Numbered from the stretch's first letter, positions 8,636 to 16,834 are shown. The stretch is 52,065 nucleotides of DNA from Anaerolineales bacterium (GCA_026129305.1 JAHCII010000014.1:1-52065); one strand, 5' to 3'. Notes: generated from the letters alone by a model not told the origin. Numbers and translations: made by a program.

Positions 8636-9132
8636 TCGGCTTCCTCTACGGGCGAAATTAGTTTGCTCATCTCGTTCATTATCCCGTGCAGAGGTAAGAT
8701 AAAGATTAGGTTTAGCAGCATGGTGGGAATCGTAATTAGATTGAAGGCATCGACCAGATCCAACGGTTGGGCCGAAGCCAGCAAGTAGGTCATCGTGATC
8801 GCATGCACGGCTAGTGTGGCCAGGAGTGCACCACTGAACAGGCTAAAGAGCTTTACCTGCCAAATGCGTTCTGACAGCAGTTGGCAGATGCCCGCTCCGG
8901 CGGCATAGCCGGCGATCAGGACCCAGTCTGGCAGGGCGCTGGCGTAGCCCACCATCAAGCCGGCCACCAAGCCCCAGCGCCAGTCTGGCCGGTTGCCCGG
9001 CAGCATCAGCCAGGCCACCAAGACGAGCAGAACCAAGTCCGGCGACCCCTGCAGCAGGGTCACGCGGGTCGCCAGGGTGATTTGCAATAGCGTGGCGGCA
9101 AGCAGCAGTAGAACGCCCGTGACGATACGCAT
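8632..9132 (-). CDS. mreD: Rod shape-determining membrane protein MreD
   Basis: A 166-residue integral membrane protein with about five hydrophobic helices. It lies between mreC and mrdA, the standard MreD place in the rod complex. Sequence conservation in this family is weak; the call rests on size, hydropathy, the N-terminal helix followed by the ELL/GSPDLVLLVLVAWLML-type segment, and synteny. It starts 3 nt after mreC and overlaps mrdA by 4 nt. Confidence 0.85.
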   Translation of the reverse strand: MRIVTGVLLLLAATLLQITLATRVTLLQGSPDLVLLVLVAWLMLPGNRPDWRWGLVAGLMVGYASALPDWVLIAGYAAGAGICQLLSERIWQVKLFSLFSGALLATLAVHAITMTYLLASAQPLDLVDAFNLITIPTMLLNLIFILPLHGIMNEMSKLISPVEEAE

Positions 9133-9135
9133 GGA

Positions 9136-9975
9136 TTAGGGCGAAGAGAGCAGCGGGGTCAAGTCCACAGGCTGAAAGTTTACGATCACCAGCACAATTT
9201 CCAGGCGGGTAAAGTCCACCACCGGTTGCACGCTGGCGAACTGAAACAATGCCTGGGCTTCCTGGCGAACGTTGCTGACCTGACCAATAAAGATGTCGCT
9301 CGGATACAGACCACCAATGCCGGAGGTGAAAACCAGGTCACCGGGTTGGATCTGTGTGTCCAGCGGGATCAGGTCGATGCTAAGCGCGCCGGTAATGCTG
9401 CCACTGACTACGCCGTCCATCTCAGACGGCTGCACCTGGGCGCTGACGATGGAAGCCGGGTCGGTGATCAGCTCCACGCGTGAGGCATTGGCGGTCACCT
9501 GGGCCACGCGGCCCACCAAGCCCTGCTGCGCCACGACCGGCATGCCGCGGCGGATGCCGTCATCTGAGCCGCGGTTGATGATGATGTAATGCAGGAATGG
9601 GCTGGGGTCGCGGCCGATCACCGCGGCAGCCTGGTAGGTATTTTCTGGGCGGGCGCGCGCAAAGTCCAGCAGGGCTGAAAGCAGCTCGATCTCGGCGACC
9701 TGCTGCTGGAGCGCAATGATTTGCGTTTGCAGCGTGGCATTTTCTGAGCGCAGCTCGGCATTTTCCTGGCGCAGGCGCGCAATGTCTGCCGGGGCGTTGA
9801 TAAAGTCTTGAATGGCTTGGAAGCGCTCAAATAGAAAGCCCTGCACGCCCAAAACAGGTTGCAGCACTCCGCTGAAGACCGGGCTTAGGTAGCCGCCCAG
9901 GGCCAGCACCAACAAACCGGCGGCAAGCAAAACCAAGGCGATCAAGCGGTAGGGACTGTCTTTTCCTGGACGCAT
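9136..9975 (-). CDS. mreC: Rod shape-determining protein MreC
   Basis: Bitopic protein linking cytoplasmic MreB to the periplasmic or extracytoplasmic wall synthases. After a short basic N-terminus comes one transmembrane helix (LIALVLLAAGLLVLALGG), a coiled coil rich in Gln and Glu (around ENAELRSENATLQTQ), and the beta-rich MreC domain with IGRDPSPFLHYIIINRGS and the conserved GLVGRV turn. I use ATG 9975 (MRPGKDSPYR); GTG 10011 would add 12 residues. Confidence 0.92.
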   Translation of the reverse strand: MRPGKDSPYRLIALVLLAAGLLVLALGGYLSPVFSGVLQPVLGVQGFLFERFQAIQDFINAPADIARLRQENAELRSENATLQTQIIALQQQVAEIELLSALLDFARARPENTYQAAAVIGRDPSPFLHYIIINRGSDDGIRRGMPVVAQQGLVGRVAQVTANASRVELITDPASIVSAQVQPSEMDGVVSGSITGALSIDLIPLDTQIQPGDLVFTSGIGGLYPSDIFIGQVSNVRQEAQALFQFASVQPVVDFTRLEIVLVIVNFQPVDLTPLLSSP

Positions 9976-10067
9976 AAGTGCAACAAGCTCGATAATATCC
10001 TGCGCCGGCACAGCTTAAGTTGCCGCGCTGGGGCATTCAAACGCTATTAATCTGGCGGCGGAGTTGG

Positions 10068-11114
10068 TTAGTCCAACTGCAGCAGGTGATGGCGATACGC
10101 TTCAATATCTTCCAGCACCACGCCCGCGCCGCGCGCCACGCAGGTCAGCGGGTCATCCGCCACCCAGCAGTGAATGCGCAGATCCTCACTGATGCGCTGA
10201 TCCAGGCCGCGGATCAGCGCTCCACCGCCGCTCATGCAAATGCCCGCGTCCATCACGTCTCCAATCATTTCGGCAGGCACTTCATCCACCGTTTCTTTGA
10301 CGGCCTGCACAATGCTATCCATGATGGGTGAGAGCGCTTCACGGATCTCGATAGACGAGATCTCCAGAGTTTCAGGCAAGCCGCTGATCAGATTGCGGCC
10401 GCGTACCGAGGTGACCTTTTCCTCGGGCAGCGGGAAGGCCGAGCCGATCTTTATCTTGACCTGTTCGGCAGCGCGTTCGCCGATCAGCACGTTGTACTTG
10501 GTACGGATGTACTGCAGCACCGCCCGATCCATTTCATCTCCGGCCAGGCGCAGGGACTTGTTGGCCACCACACCGCCCATCGAGAAGACCGTGATCTCGC
10601 TGGTGCCGCCGCCAATGTCCACGATCACTGAGCCACCGACTTTGTCGATGGGCAGGCCGACTGCCAGGGCCGAGGCGGTGGGTTCTTCGATCAAGTAAAC
10701 TTCGCGAGCACCCGCCAGCAACGCCGCATCGTTCACGGCGCGTTTTTCGACCTCGGTCACGCCGGTGGGTACGCCGATGACCACGCGCGGGCGGGGCAGG
10801 GGCACGATACTTTGCTCGTGCGCCTTATTAATGAAGTAAGCCAGCATTTCTTCGGTGATCTCGAACTCGGCGATCACACCGTCGCGCAGCGGGCGGACCA
10901 CGGTGATGTTCTTGGGGGCGCGGCCGGCCATTTCCTTGGCTTCTTCGCCGACGGCGATGGGCCGGCGGGTTTTGCGGTCTACAGTCACCCAAGAGGGCTC
11001 ATTGATCACAATACCCTTGCCGCGTACAAAAACCAGGGTATTCGCTGTGCCCAGGTCGATGCCAATGTCCAGAGAGAAGAATCCCAGGATCCAGTTGAGT
11101 GGGTTAAAGGCCAT
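10068..11114 (-). CDS. mreB: Actin-like rod shape protein MreB
   Basis: Bacterial actin that orients the elongation machinery. The 348 residues show the actin/Hsp70 phosphate motifs: IGIDLGTANTLVFV (phosphate 1), IVDIGGGTSEITVFS (phosphate 2), and the adenosine motif CMSGGGALIRGL. The usual MreB segment WVTVDRKTRRPIAVGEEAK is present. It is the first gene of the minus-strand cluster and is divergent from glmS across about 540 nt. No strong Shine-Dalgarno sequence is seen before the ATG. Confidence 0.97.
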   Translation of the reverse strand: MAFNPLNWILGFFSLDIGIDLGTANTLVFVRGKGIVINEPSWVTVDRKTRRPIAVGEEAKEMAGRAPKNITVVRPLRDGVIAEFEITEEMLAYFINKAHEQSIVPLPRPRVVIGVPTGVTEVEKRAVNDAALLAGAREVYLIEEPTASALAVGLPIDKVGGSVIVDIGGGTSEITVFSMGGVVANKSLRLAGDEMDRAVLQYIRTKYNVLIGERAAEQVKIKIGSAFPLPEEKVTSVRGRNLISGLPETLEISSIEIREALSPIMDSIVQAVKETVDEVPAEMIGDVMDAGICMSGGGALIRGLDQRISEDLRIHCWVADDPLTCVARGAGVVLEDIEAYRHHLLQLD

Positions 11115-11248
11115 AACTGGTCTGCCTGGCTAGGTGTACAGAATATCGGAGGGGCGATGCGAAATATTCACTGAGTTGTACTATACCCTTGCGGTATGGA
11201 TTTTGCGGGCGTACTTGCCAAACAAGCAATTTTACCATGCTGGCTTCC

Positions 11249-11264
11249 CTTGCAATTCTGCAAG
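11249..11264. promoter_or_regulatory. Perfect 16-bp dyad between mreB and glmS
   Basis: CTTGCA-ATTC-TGCAAG is a perfect inverted repeat with 6-bp arms. It lies about 135 bp upstream of mreB and 48 bp upstream of the glmS -10 box, in the space shared by the two divergent promoters. It could be an operator or chance. Confidence 0.4.
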
Positions 11265-11288
11265 CGATTTGGCCCTAATGGTACCCGA

Positions 11289-11317
11289 TGCACATTGGAT
11301 TGGCTTGCAGGTATAAT
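11289..11317 (+). promoter_or_regulatory. Putative glmS promoter
   Basis: A consensus -10 TATAAT at 11312-11317 is preceded after 17 nt by TGCACA (11289-11294, a weak -35). Transcription would start near 11324, giving a leader of about 330 nt that holds the ribozyme. Confidence 0.6.
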
Positions 11318-11369
11318 CCGCTGGAGAGGAATGGCCTATTGTAGAGAGCAGAAAAATTGAGGGAATACA

Positions 11370-11613
11370 GCGCATGGCCCGGCAAGTGCCGGGTGACGAG
11401 GATGAAGGTTTCTCACCTGGGTGAGACTAAGCAGCACCAGCTGTGAAAATCGAAAAGACCAGATGTGCCTGATACACGCAGTGCGACAGGTACATGCAGG
11501 TAGATCAGCGGATGCCTTCCGGGAGTTCACCGCCCCCGACCATTTTCCCTCCAATCTGACAAATGCCCGATAACACCGCGAGAGCAATCTGGCGGACAGA
11601 TACGGCATGGCGG
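11370..11613 (+). ncRNA. glmS ribozyme: glmS ribozyme/riboswitch, variant with large core insertion
   Basis: The glmS leader matches the glucosamine-6-phosphate-dependent self-cleaving ribozyme. The cleavage context A|GCGC is at 11369/11370. P1 is CCCGGC-AAGT-GCCGGG (11378-11393), with the same AAGU loop known from Bacillus, followed directly by the conserved TGACGAGG. GAAGG (11404-11408) pairs with CCTTC (11515-11519), enclosing GGTTT and ATCAGCGGATG, the counterparts of the conserved GGUUUAUCGA and UCGGCGGAUG blocks. P3 is CGGG/CCCG (11520-11523, 11535-11538). P4 is ATGCC/GGCAT (11563-11567, 11604-11608) with inner CCGC/GCGG. The P3.1 pseudoknot is CCGCC (11530-11534) with GGCGG (11609-11613), directly after P4 as expected. 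About 90 nt (11412-11502) are inserted where standard members have a few nucleotides. Cleavage would expose the message to decay when amino sugar is plentiful. Confidence 0.85.
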
Positions 11614-11657
11614 CCTTATTGACAAATTGGGTTGGAACACAACCCGGAGGTTTTTGC

Positions 11658-13499
11658 ATGTGTGGAATTGTTGGCTACATCGGTGAGCAGAACGCGACTC
11701 CGATTATTCTCAACGGCCTGAAACGCTTGGAGTACCGTGGTTATGACTCGGCGGGCATTGCTGTGCTGCAAGACGAGCGCATTGAGGTGCGCCGCGATGC
11801 CGGCAAGCTGGGCCGCCTGGTGACGCTGGTGGATAGTGAGCCTCTGGCCGGTTCGCTGGGCATTGGTCACACGCGCTGGGCGACGCACGGCGAGCCGAAT
11901 GCGCGCAATGCCCACCCGCATATGGGCGCCACCGGCGAAGTAGTGCTGGTGCACAATGGCATTGTGGAAAACTACCTGGAGTTGAAGGACGAGCTGCAGG
12001 CGGAGGGCGTGGACTTCAAGTCCGACACCGACACCGAAATCATCGTCCACTTGGTGGAGCGCTATCTCTCGCAAGATGTTTCTTTGGAGCAGGCGGCGCG
12101 CAAGGCGCTCAGCCATCTGCGCGGCCATCACGGCATCGTCATGTTCAGCTCTCAGCAACCGGACCGTATTGTGGCGGCCCGCATTGGCAATGCTGGTGGG
12201 GTGGTGGTGGGCTTTGGCGAGGGCGAGATGTTCGTTGCCTCTGACCTGCCTGCCATCCTGGAGCACACGCGTGATGTCGTCTTTCTGGAGTCCGGGCAGA
12301 TGGCGCTGGTGACGCGTGAGGGATTGAAGATGAGCACGCTGGATGGGCAGGCGCTGGACTACAAGGTTGATACGGTTGCCTGGGACCCGGTGGCGGCGGA
12401 GAAGGGCGAATATCGCCACTTTATGCAGAAAGAAATCCACGAGCAGGTGCGTTCGCTGACCGATACCATTGCAGGTCGGGTGGATTTTGACAATGGGCGC
12501 ATTATTCTGCCCGACTTGAACCTGGATGCGGACTCCGCCAAGAAGATCGAGAAGATCTTTATCATCGCATGTGGCACGGCCGGCTACGCCGGCATGGTGG
12601 GCAAGACGCTGATCGAGCGCATTGCGCGCGTGCCGGTGGAATTTGACATCGCTTCGGAATTCCGCTACCGCGACCCCTTGGTGACTGACAAACATGTGGT
12701 GCTGGCCATCAGCCAGTCCGGCGAAACCGCCGATACCCTGGCCGCCATGGCGGAGGGCAAGGCGCGCGGCGCCAAGTTGTGGTCGATCGTGAATGCCATC
12801 GGTTCACAGGCCATGCGCATTGCCGATGGCTGCATCACCATGCAGAGCGGCCCGGAAATTGGCGTGGCCTCAACCAAGGCCTACACGGCTCCTTTGGTGG
12901 ACTTGTACATGCTGGCCATCCTGCTGGGTGACCTGCGCGGTGTGCTCAGCGAGGATGACCGCCGGGCGCTGGTGGCTGAGCTGCGGATGGTGCCCCAATG
13001 GGCCTCGGCCTGCTTGGAACGCGAAAGCGAAGTCGTGGCTGTGGCCGAAGCGATGGTCAACATCGACCACTGCCTCTACCTGGGGCGCGGCATCAACACC
13101 GCCACGGCTTACGAAGGCGCCCTGAAGTTGAAAGAGATCTCCTACATCCACGCCGAGGGTTACCCGGCCGGTGAGATGAAGCATGGGCCGATCGCGCTGG
13201 TCGACCCGGAGATGCCGGTGATCGCCATTGCGCCGCGCGACCCTTGGTACGAAAAAATGATCAGCCAGATCGAGCAGGCCAAAGCGCGCGGCGGCAAAGT
13301 GATTGCTGTCGCCACCGAAGGCGACACGGTCATCCCTGCACTGGCCGACCATGTCTTGTGGATCCCGGATGTGCCTTGGATGCTCAGCCCGGTCTTCACC
13401 GTCATCCCGCTGCAATTGCTTGCTTATCACATCGCCAGCCAGCGCGGTTTGGACGTAGACCAGCCCCGCAACCTGGCCAAGAGCGTCACGGTGGAGTAA
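11658..13499 (+). CDS. glmS: Glutamine-fructose-6-phosphate aminotransferase (isomerizing)
   Basis: First enzyme of UDP-GlcNAc synthesis, making glucosamine 6-phosphate from fructose 6-phosphate and glutamine. The 613 residues begin MCGIVGYIG, whose Cys2 is the glutaminase nucleophile after Met removal. The glutaminase domain spans about 1-240 and is followed by two SIS domains (ACGTAGYAGMVGK, SQSGETADTLAA, then GRGINTATAYEGALKLKEISY) and the C-terminal LAKSVTVE. ATG 11658 is fixed by GGAGG 7 nt upstream. The long leader carries a glmS ribozyme, so feedback by the product is expected. Confidence 0.97.
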   Translation: MCGIVGYIGEQNATPIILNGLKRLEYRGYDSAGIAVLQDERIEVRRDAGKLGRLVTLVDSEPLAGSLGIGHTRWATHGEPNARNAHPHMGATGEVVLVHNGIVENYLELKDELQAEGVDFKSDTDTEIIVHLVERYLSQDVSLEQAARKALSHLRGHHGIVMFSSQQPDRIVAARIGNAGGVVVGFGEGEMFVASDLPAILEHTRDVVFLESGQMALVTREGLKMSTLDGQALDYKVDTVAWDPVAAEKGEYRHFMQKEIHEQVRSLTDTIAGRVDFDNGRIILPDLNLDADSAKKIEKIFIIACGTAGYAGMVGKTLIERIARVPVEFDIASEFRYRDPLVTDKHVVLAISQSGETADTLAAMAEGKARGAKLWSIVNAIGSQAMRIADGCITMQSGPEIGVASTKAYTAPLVDLYMLAILLGDLRGVLSEDDRRALVAELRMVPQWASACLERESEVVAVAEAMVNIDHCLYLGRGINTATAYEGALKLKEISYIHAEGYPAGEMKHGPIALVDPEMPVIAIAPRDPWYEKMISQIEQAKARGGKVIAVATEGDTVIPALADHVLWIPDVPWMLSPVFTVIPLQLLAYHIASQRGLDVDQPRNLAKSVTVE

Positions 13500-13500
13500 C

Positions 13501-13737
13501 TTTAGCTGTAAGCTATTAAGCTTTAAGCGTATCCTGCACCTGAACAGAAACGCCGCGGAAGCGGCGTTTCTGCGTCTTCGTCATTGCGAGGAGTAAGACC
13601 CACCGAAGGTGGGTAGGCGACGAAGCAATCTCCAGCCCCTGCGACGAAGTAATGACGGGGCCTGCGAAAGGGCGCACGGCCGTGCGCCCCAGCGAGCTAC
13701 TGAACGCTAACTGCTATAAGCTATCAGCTAATCGCTG
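13501..13737. repeat. Repeat-like intergenic block with REP-type palindrome
   Basis: The block is bounded by imperfect inverted repeats of about 18 nt (TTTAGCTGTAAGCTATTA at the left; the right edge near 13708-13735 reads as its near complement). Inside, CGTCATT (13579-13585) pairs with AATGACG (13651-13657), enclosing the hairpin ACCCACC-GAA-GGTGGGT (13598-13614) and the phrase GAAGCAATCTCC. The last phrase recurs in related form at 22023-22034, marking a dispersed family. No coding potential is seen. Confidence 0.55.
13546..13571 (+). terminator. Hairpin after glmS
   Basis: A perfect 11-bp stem, AGAAACGCCGC with GCGGCGTTTCT, encloses a GGAA tetraloop 47 nt after glmS. The only T residues are within the 3' arm, so termination strength is uncertain. 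Confidence 0.6.
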
Positions 13738-13741
13738 GTAG

Positions 13742-14047
13742 TTATTCCTCCACCGCCTTCTTTAAGTCCCGCAGCTTCTCCTCCCAGAAGGCCGCATATT
13801 GCTCCAGCCAGGCTTCGACCTGTGAGAGTGGGGTGGCATCCAGTTGATACCACAGCTCACGGCCGCGGCGCTCCTGGCGCAGCAGCCGCGCTTGGCGCAG
13901 CACGCGCAGGTGCTTGCTCACTCCGGGGCGGCTGATGGCCGGGAAGCGCGCCGCCAAGTCCCCGGCGCGCTGCGGGCCTTCTGCCCGCAGCGCATCCAGG
14001 ATCTGGCGGCGGGTCGGATCCGCTATGGCCTGGAAAGGGGAGCTCAC
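13742..14047 (-). CDS. ArsR-family winged-helix repressor
   Basis: A 101-residue regulator with the ArsR-type start FQAIADPTRRQILDALR, helix-turn-helix ISRPGVSKHLRVLRQARLL, and a wing QERRGRELWYQLD. No metal-binding cysteine pair is visible, so this is the non-metal subgroup often paired with SRPBCC/AHSA1 proteins. It starts 3 nt after the AHSA1 gene and is surely cotranscribed. A dyad 14 bp upstream of that first gene is the likely operator, which would make the operon self-repressing. Confidence 0.88.
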   Translation of the reverse strand: MSSPFQAIADPTRRQILDALRAEGPQRAGDLAARFPAISRPGVSKHLRVLRQARLLRQERRGRELWYQLDATPLSQVEAWLEQYAAFWEEKLRDLKKAVEE

Positions 14048-14050
14048 TGC

Positions 14051-14518
14051 TTAACCTGCCTCCACCGCGGCTTTCAGGTCGCTCAGGTTTTTTGCAATCG
14101 TCCAGCCCTGGATGTGGCCCTGATAGGCGTTCTTGCCGGCAGCTTCGCCCAGGGCTTCAAAGCCGGTATGGGTCAGTGTGACCCGCGTGCCGCCCTCAAT
14201 GGCTTCCAGGCGCAAGGTAACCAATGTGGACACGGCCCAGGCTGTGCCGTCTTCCGGGTCGTGCTTCCAGGTGAAGGAGAGTTCCTCTTCGGGGATCAGA
14301 GTTACCACTTCGCCAGTGAAGCGATACGGCCCATCGCCGGGCAGGTTGCCTTTCATCTCAAAGCGGCCGCCGACCTGGTGCTCGAACACCAGGTTGCGCG
14401 CCAGCCATTGGTTCATGCCATCCAGCGTGGCCATCTTGGCCCACACCTTGGCGGGTGGGGCATTGATCTCGATCTCGAAGTGAATGCTGAGTGCTTGAGG
14501 GTCGTGAGCGCTGCGCAT
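14051..14518 (-). CDS. SRPBCC/AHSA1-domain protein
   Basis: A 155-residue single-domain START-like (SRPBCC) protein resembling the activator of Hsp90 ATPase family. The pattern includes IHFEIEINAPPAKVWAKMAT (strand and helix), LVFEHQVGGRFEM, a central ELSFTWKHD strand, TRVTLTHTGF, and a long C-terminal helix beginning GWTIAKNLSDL. These proteins bind hydrophobic ligands in a deep cavity; the ligand here is unknown. It is followed by its ArsR-type regulator. GGAGG lies 5 nt before the ATG. Confidence 0.85.
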   Translation of the reverse strand: MRSAHDPQALSIHFEIEINAPPAKVWAKMATLDGMNQWLARNLVFEHQVGGRFEMKGNLPGDGPYRFTGEVVTLIPEEELSFTWKHDPEDGTAWAVSTLVTLRLEAIEGGTRVTLTHTGFEALGEAAGKNAYQGHIQGWTIAKNLSDLKAAVEAG

Positions 14519-14531
14519 GTAGCCTCCAATA

Positions 14532-14549
14532 TGTAACTTATTGGTTACA
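14532..14549. promoter_or_regulatory. Likely ArsR-type operator
   Basis: TGTAAC-TTATTG-GTTACA is a perfect inverted repeat of 6-bp arms, placed between an AT-rich -10 like stretch and the ribosome-binding site of the AHSA1-ArsR operon. Its size and place fit autoregulation by the ArsR-family protein. Confidence 0.65.
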
Positions 14550-14614
14550 AATATAACCCGAAACTATTGAGCAGGCAAGGCGTCAATAGTTTGTCTGCAA
14601 GTGGGGGAATGCGG

Positions 14615-14929
14615 TTAAAAGAATGCCCGCCAGGCCAGGAAGACCGTCATGCCGACCACAATCGTCAGCAATAGATTGCGTGTGCGCCAGGAGACCAGGG
14701 CGGCCACCAGGCTGGCCAGCAAGGCCGCGTTCTGCCAGCTCAGGTTCAGCTCACCGCCCGGCGTGAGCACCATGGGCACAATGATGGCAGAGAGCACCGC
14801 AGCCGGCACGTAGCGCAGCGCGGCGAACAAACCTGGTGGCAGCCCCCGCCGGCTGAGCAGCAGCAGGATCGGAATGCGCGTAGCGATAGTGGCTGCAGCC
14901 ATGCTCGCGATGAGCCAGACCTCGTTCAC
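14615..14929 (-). CDS. azlD: AzlD-family branched-chain amino acid exporter subunit
   Basis: A 104-residue membrane protein with three to four hydrophobic helices and the family start region [20 protein letters not shown]. It works with AzlC as a two-component exporter of branched-chain amino acids. Start GTG 14929 overlaps the azlC stop by 4 nt (GTGA), the usual arrangement of the pair. Confidence 0.85.
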   Translation of the reverse strand: MNEVWLIASMAAATIATRIPILLLLSRRGLPPGLFAALRYVPAAVLSAIIVPMVLTPGGELNLSWQNAALLASLVAALVSWRTRNLLLTIVVGMTVFLAWRAFF

Positions 14930-15660
14930 GTCGCCTCCGCGGCCTGCGGCCAGGCGCGCTCAGCCAGGACGCCGGCTGTGACGCCCAACAGGGCCGCCAG
15001 GATCAGCCCCAGTTGGTGGGGGAGACCCTGCGCCACCAGCGCAGTCGCTCCGGCCACCAGCGCCGCGGCCAGCATCGGGCGGCCTTTGAGCATCGGCACC
15101 AACATGCCCAGGAAGGTGACCACCATGGCGTAGTCGAGCCCCCAGCTTTGCGGGTCGCGGATCTGCGAGCCGGCCAGGATGCCGACCCAGGTGGCCAGCT
15201 GCCAATTGGTGTACATGGCCAGTTCAGAGCCCAAAAGATACCAGCGGTTGTACGGGTCTTGGGGCTGCTCATCAAATTGCTTGGCGGCCACCACAAAGGA
15301 CTCGTCGGTCAGCCAGAAGCCCAGCGGCAGCAGCCAGCGCAGCGGCAGCCCTTTGAGCTTGGGCGCCAGAGTGGCCGAATAAAGCATATGGCGCAGATTG
15401 ACCACCAAGGTGGTCAGGGCGATGACCAGCACCGGGGTCCCGGCGGCGATGAGGCCTACGGCAATGAACTGCGAAGAGCCAGCGAAGACCAGGGCGGACA
15501 TGGCCGCTGCGCCCCAGGCGGACAGGCCGGAGGCCATCGCCAAGGCGCCGAAGATCAGTCCGAAAGGCGCCGCGCCGACCAGCAAGGGAAAAGTGTCGCG
15601 CATGCCGGACAGCAAGGCGGCCCGCGCAGAAGACCCGTCGTTACCTCTTTCTTTGTGCAT
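14926..15660 (-). CDS. azlC: AzlC-family branched-chain amino acid exporter subunit
   Basis: A 244-residue polytopic protein with the AzlC blocks [16 protein letters not shown] near the N-terminus, [13 protein letters not shown], and [20 protein letters not shown] followed by [11 protein letters not shown]. It forms the large subunit of the AzlCD exporter. It overlaps azlD by 4 nt. The start at 15660 (MHKERGNDG) is plausible but has only a weak ribosome-binding site. Confidence 0.9.
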   Translation of the reverse strand: MHKERGNDGSSARAALLSGMRDTFPLLVGAAPFGLIFGALAMASGLSAWGAAAMSALVFAGSSQFIAVGLIAAGTPVLVIALTTLVVNLRHMLYSATLAPKLKGLPLRWLLPLGFWLTDESFVVAAKQFDEQPQDPYNRWYLLGSELAMYTNWQLATWVGILAGSQIRDPQSWGLDYAMVVTFLGMLVPMLKGRPMLAAALVAGATALVAQGLPHQLGLILAALLGVTAGVLAERAWPQAAEAT

Positions 15661-15733
15661 ACTCGGGAAGGGGATTTTATCAGCAGCAGAGCGGTTCTAC
15701 AGGCCGAGGCGGGCGTGCTCGCTTCTACACGAG

Positions 15734-16789
15734 TTATTCGATCGGCGCGAAGGGGTCGTTCTCGTCCGGCTGGGGCGGTTGTGGCCGGCGGATGAAGAAG
15801 CTGGCGGCGAAGACCCCCAGAATGGTGACCAAGGCCCCCCCAACGATCAAGAAGACCGGCGTGTTTGCGGAGCGCGCTTCGGCGGCCAGGTCCGGCGCCA
15901 GCGTGGCCGCCGCGGTGGCAGGCATGATCGCGGCGCCTTGCGGCGTGTGGCTGGGGGTGGCTGAGGGCGGTGGCCCGATGGGTGTTTCGGTCGCTTCAGG
16001 TGGGGTGGGGCTTGCCGTGGCAACTGAGCCCGGCGGTTTCACCAGCAGCTCGTCACCCGGGTAGACGAAGGCCCACTCCGGCAGATTGTTGAGTTCCAGC
16101 AGCTCCTGGAGCGGGACACCGTACACCGCCGCGATCGTCCACAAGGTTTGACCAGTGCGCACGATGTGCTTGACTGAGCCGTCCGGCTGCGCATCAGCGA
16201 TGGTGACCGGGATCATCACAACTTGGGGCGCCACAGTGGCGCCACTGCTGCTGCCGGCTGTGCTCCCGCTGGAGCCGGAATAGTCCGTGCCGGTGACCCA
16301 GCCGGTGACTGCCACGAAATACCAGCGACCGTTGCCGTCTGTGGCCGCGCCGGCACCAATCTCCTGATAAGTGGAGGCGATCATGGTGGGGTTGTGGTTG
16401 GGGGAGGTTTTCCACCAAGCCAAGGCACCCTGTGGGGTTTCGTTAAAGCCGCCTTTGACAATTTCGGAGATGAAGATGGTTTTGCCGCCGCCATAGCCCG
16501 CGGCATAGGCCCGGTTAATGGGGCGGCTGCCGTCCGGACCGGCGTGCACATCGCTCACCCCGCCCATACCCTGGCTGATCAGCCAGTCCGCCTGCCCCTG
16601 GGCGATCTGCGACAGAATGGGGTTTTGCACGTAAGCCGGCAAGCCATTTTCCGCCCGGTAGGCGTTGATCAGCGCGATCACATCGCTGGCGCTGCCCTGG
16701 GCTTCGGGTTGGGCATGGTTGGCGGCGGCTGCGGTCTGCCAAGGGACAAGCGCGCTCAGGGCCAGAGCGAAAGCAATTAGGAAACGCAT
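15734..16789 (-). CDS. Surface protein with CAP domain, LysM domain and C-terminal anchor
   Basis: The 351 residues begin with a signal peptide (MRFLIAFALALSALVPWQTAAAA). A CAP/SCP-PR1 domain follows at about 38-165 (VIALINAYRAENGLP, then GQADWLISQGMGG, WWKTSPNHNPTMI, and EIGAGAATDGNGRWYFVAV). Next comes one LysM at about 205-255 (VRTGQTLWTIAAVYGV, then ELNNLPEWAFVYPGDELLV), a Pro/Thr-rich linker, a transmembrane helix (VFLIVGGALVTILGVFAASFFI) and a short acidic tail. It is probably wall-associated and membrane-anchored; the CAP activity is unknown. ATG 16789 is 7 nt after an extended -10 (TGG-TACTAT), so the message may be leaderless. Confidence 0.85.
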   Translation of the reverse strand: MRFLIAFALALSALVPWQTAAAANHAQPEAQGSASDVIALINAYRAENGLPAYVQNPILSQIAQGQADWLISQGMGGVSDVHAGPDGSRPINRAYAAGYGGGKTIFISEIVKGGFNETPQGALAWWKTSPNHNPTMIASTYQEIGAGAATDGNGRWYFVAVTGWVTGTDYSGSSGSTAGSSSGATVAPQVVMIPVTIADAQPDGSVKHIVRTGQTLWTIAAVYGVPLQELLELNNLPEWAFVYPGDELLVKPPGSVATASPTPPEATETPIGPPPSATPSHTPQGAAIMPATAAATLAPDLAAEARSANTPVFLIVGGALVTILGVFAASFFIRRPQPPQPDENDPFAPIE

Positions 16790-16796
16790 CAGCAAA

Positions 16797-16802
16797 ATAG
16801 TA
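16797..16802 (-). promoter_or_regulatory. Extended -10 box 7 nt before the CAP-LysM gene
   Basis: On the minus strand TGG-TACTAT ends exactly 7 nt before ATG 16789, leaving no room for a ribosome-binding site. Confidence 0.5.
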
Positions 16803-16834
16803 CCATTTTGGGCTATTGGCTGTGGTTCCCTGGT

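Noticed and set aside
11616..12695. A 359-codon minus-strand open frame
   Set aside because: Antisense to the conserved glutaminase domain of glmS.
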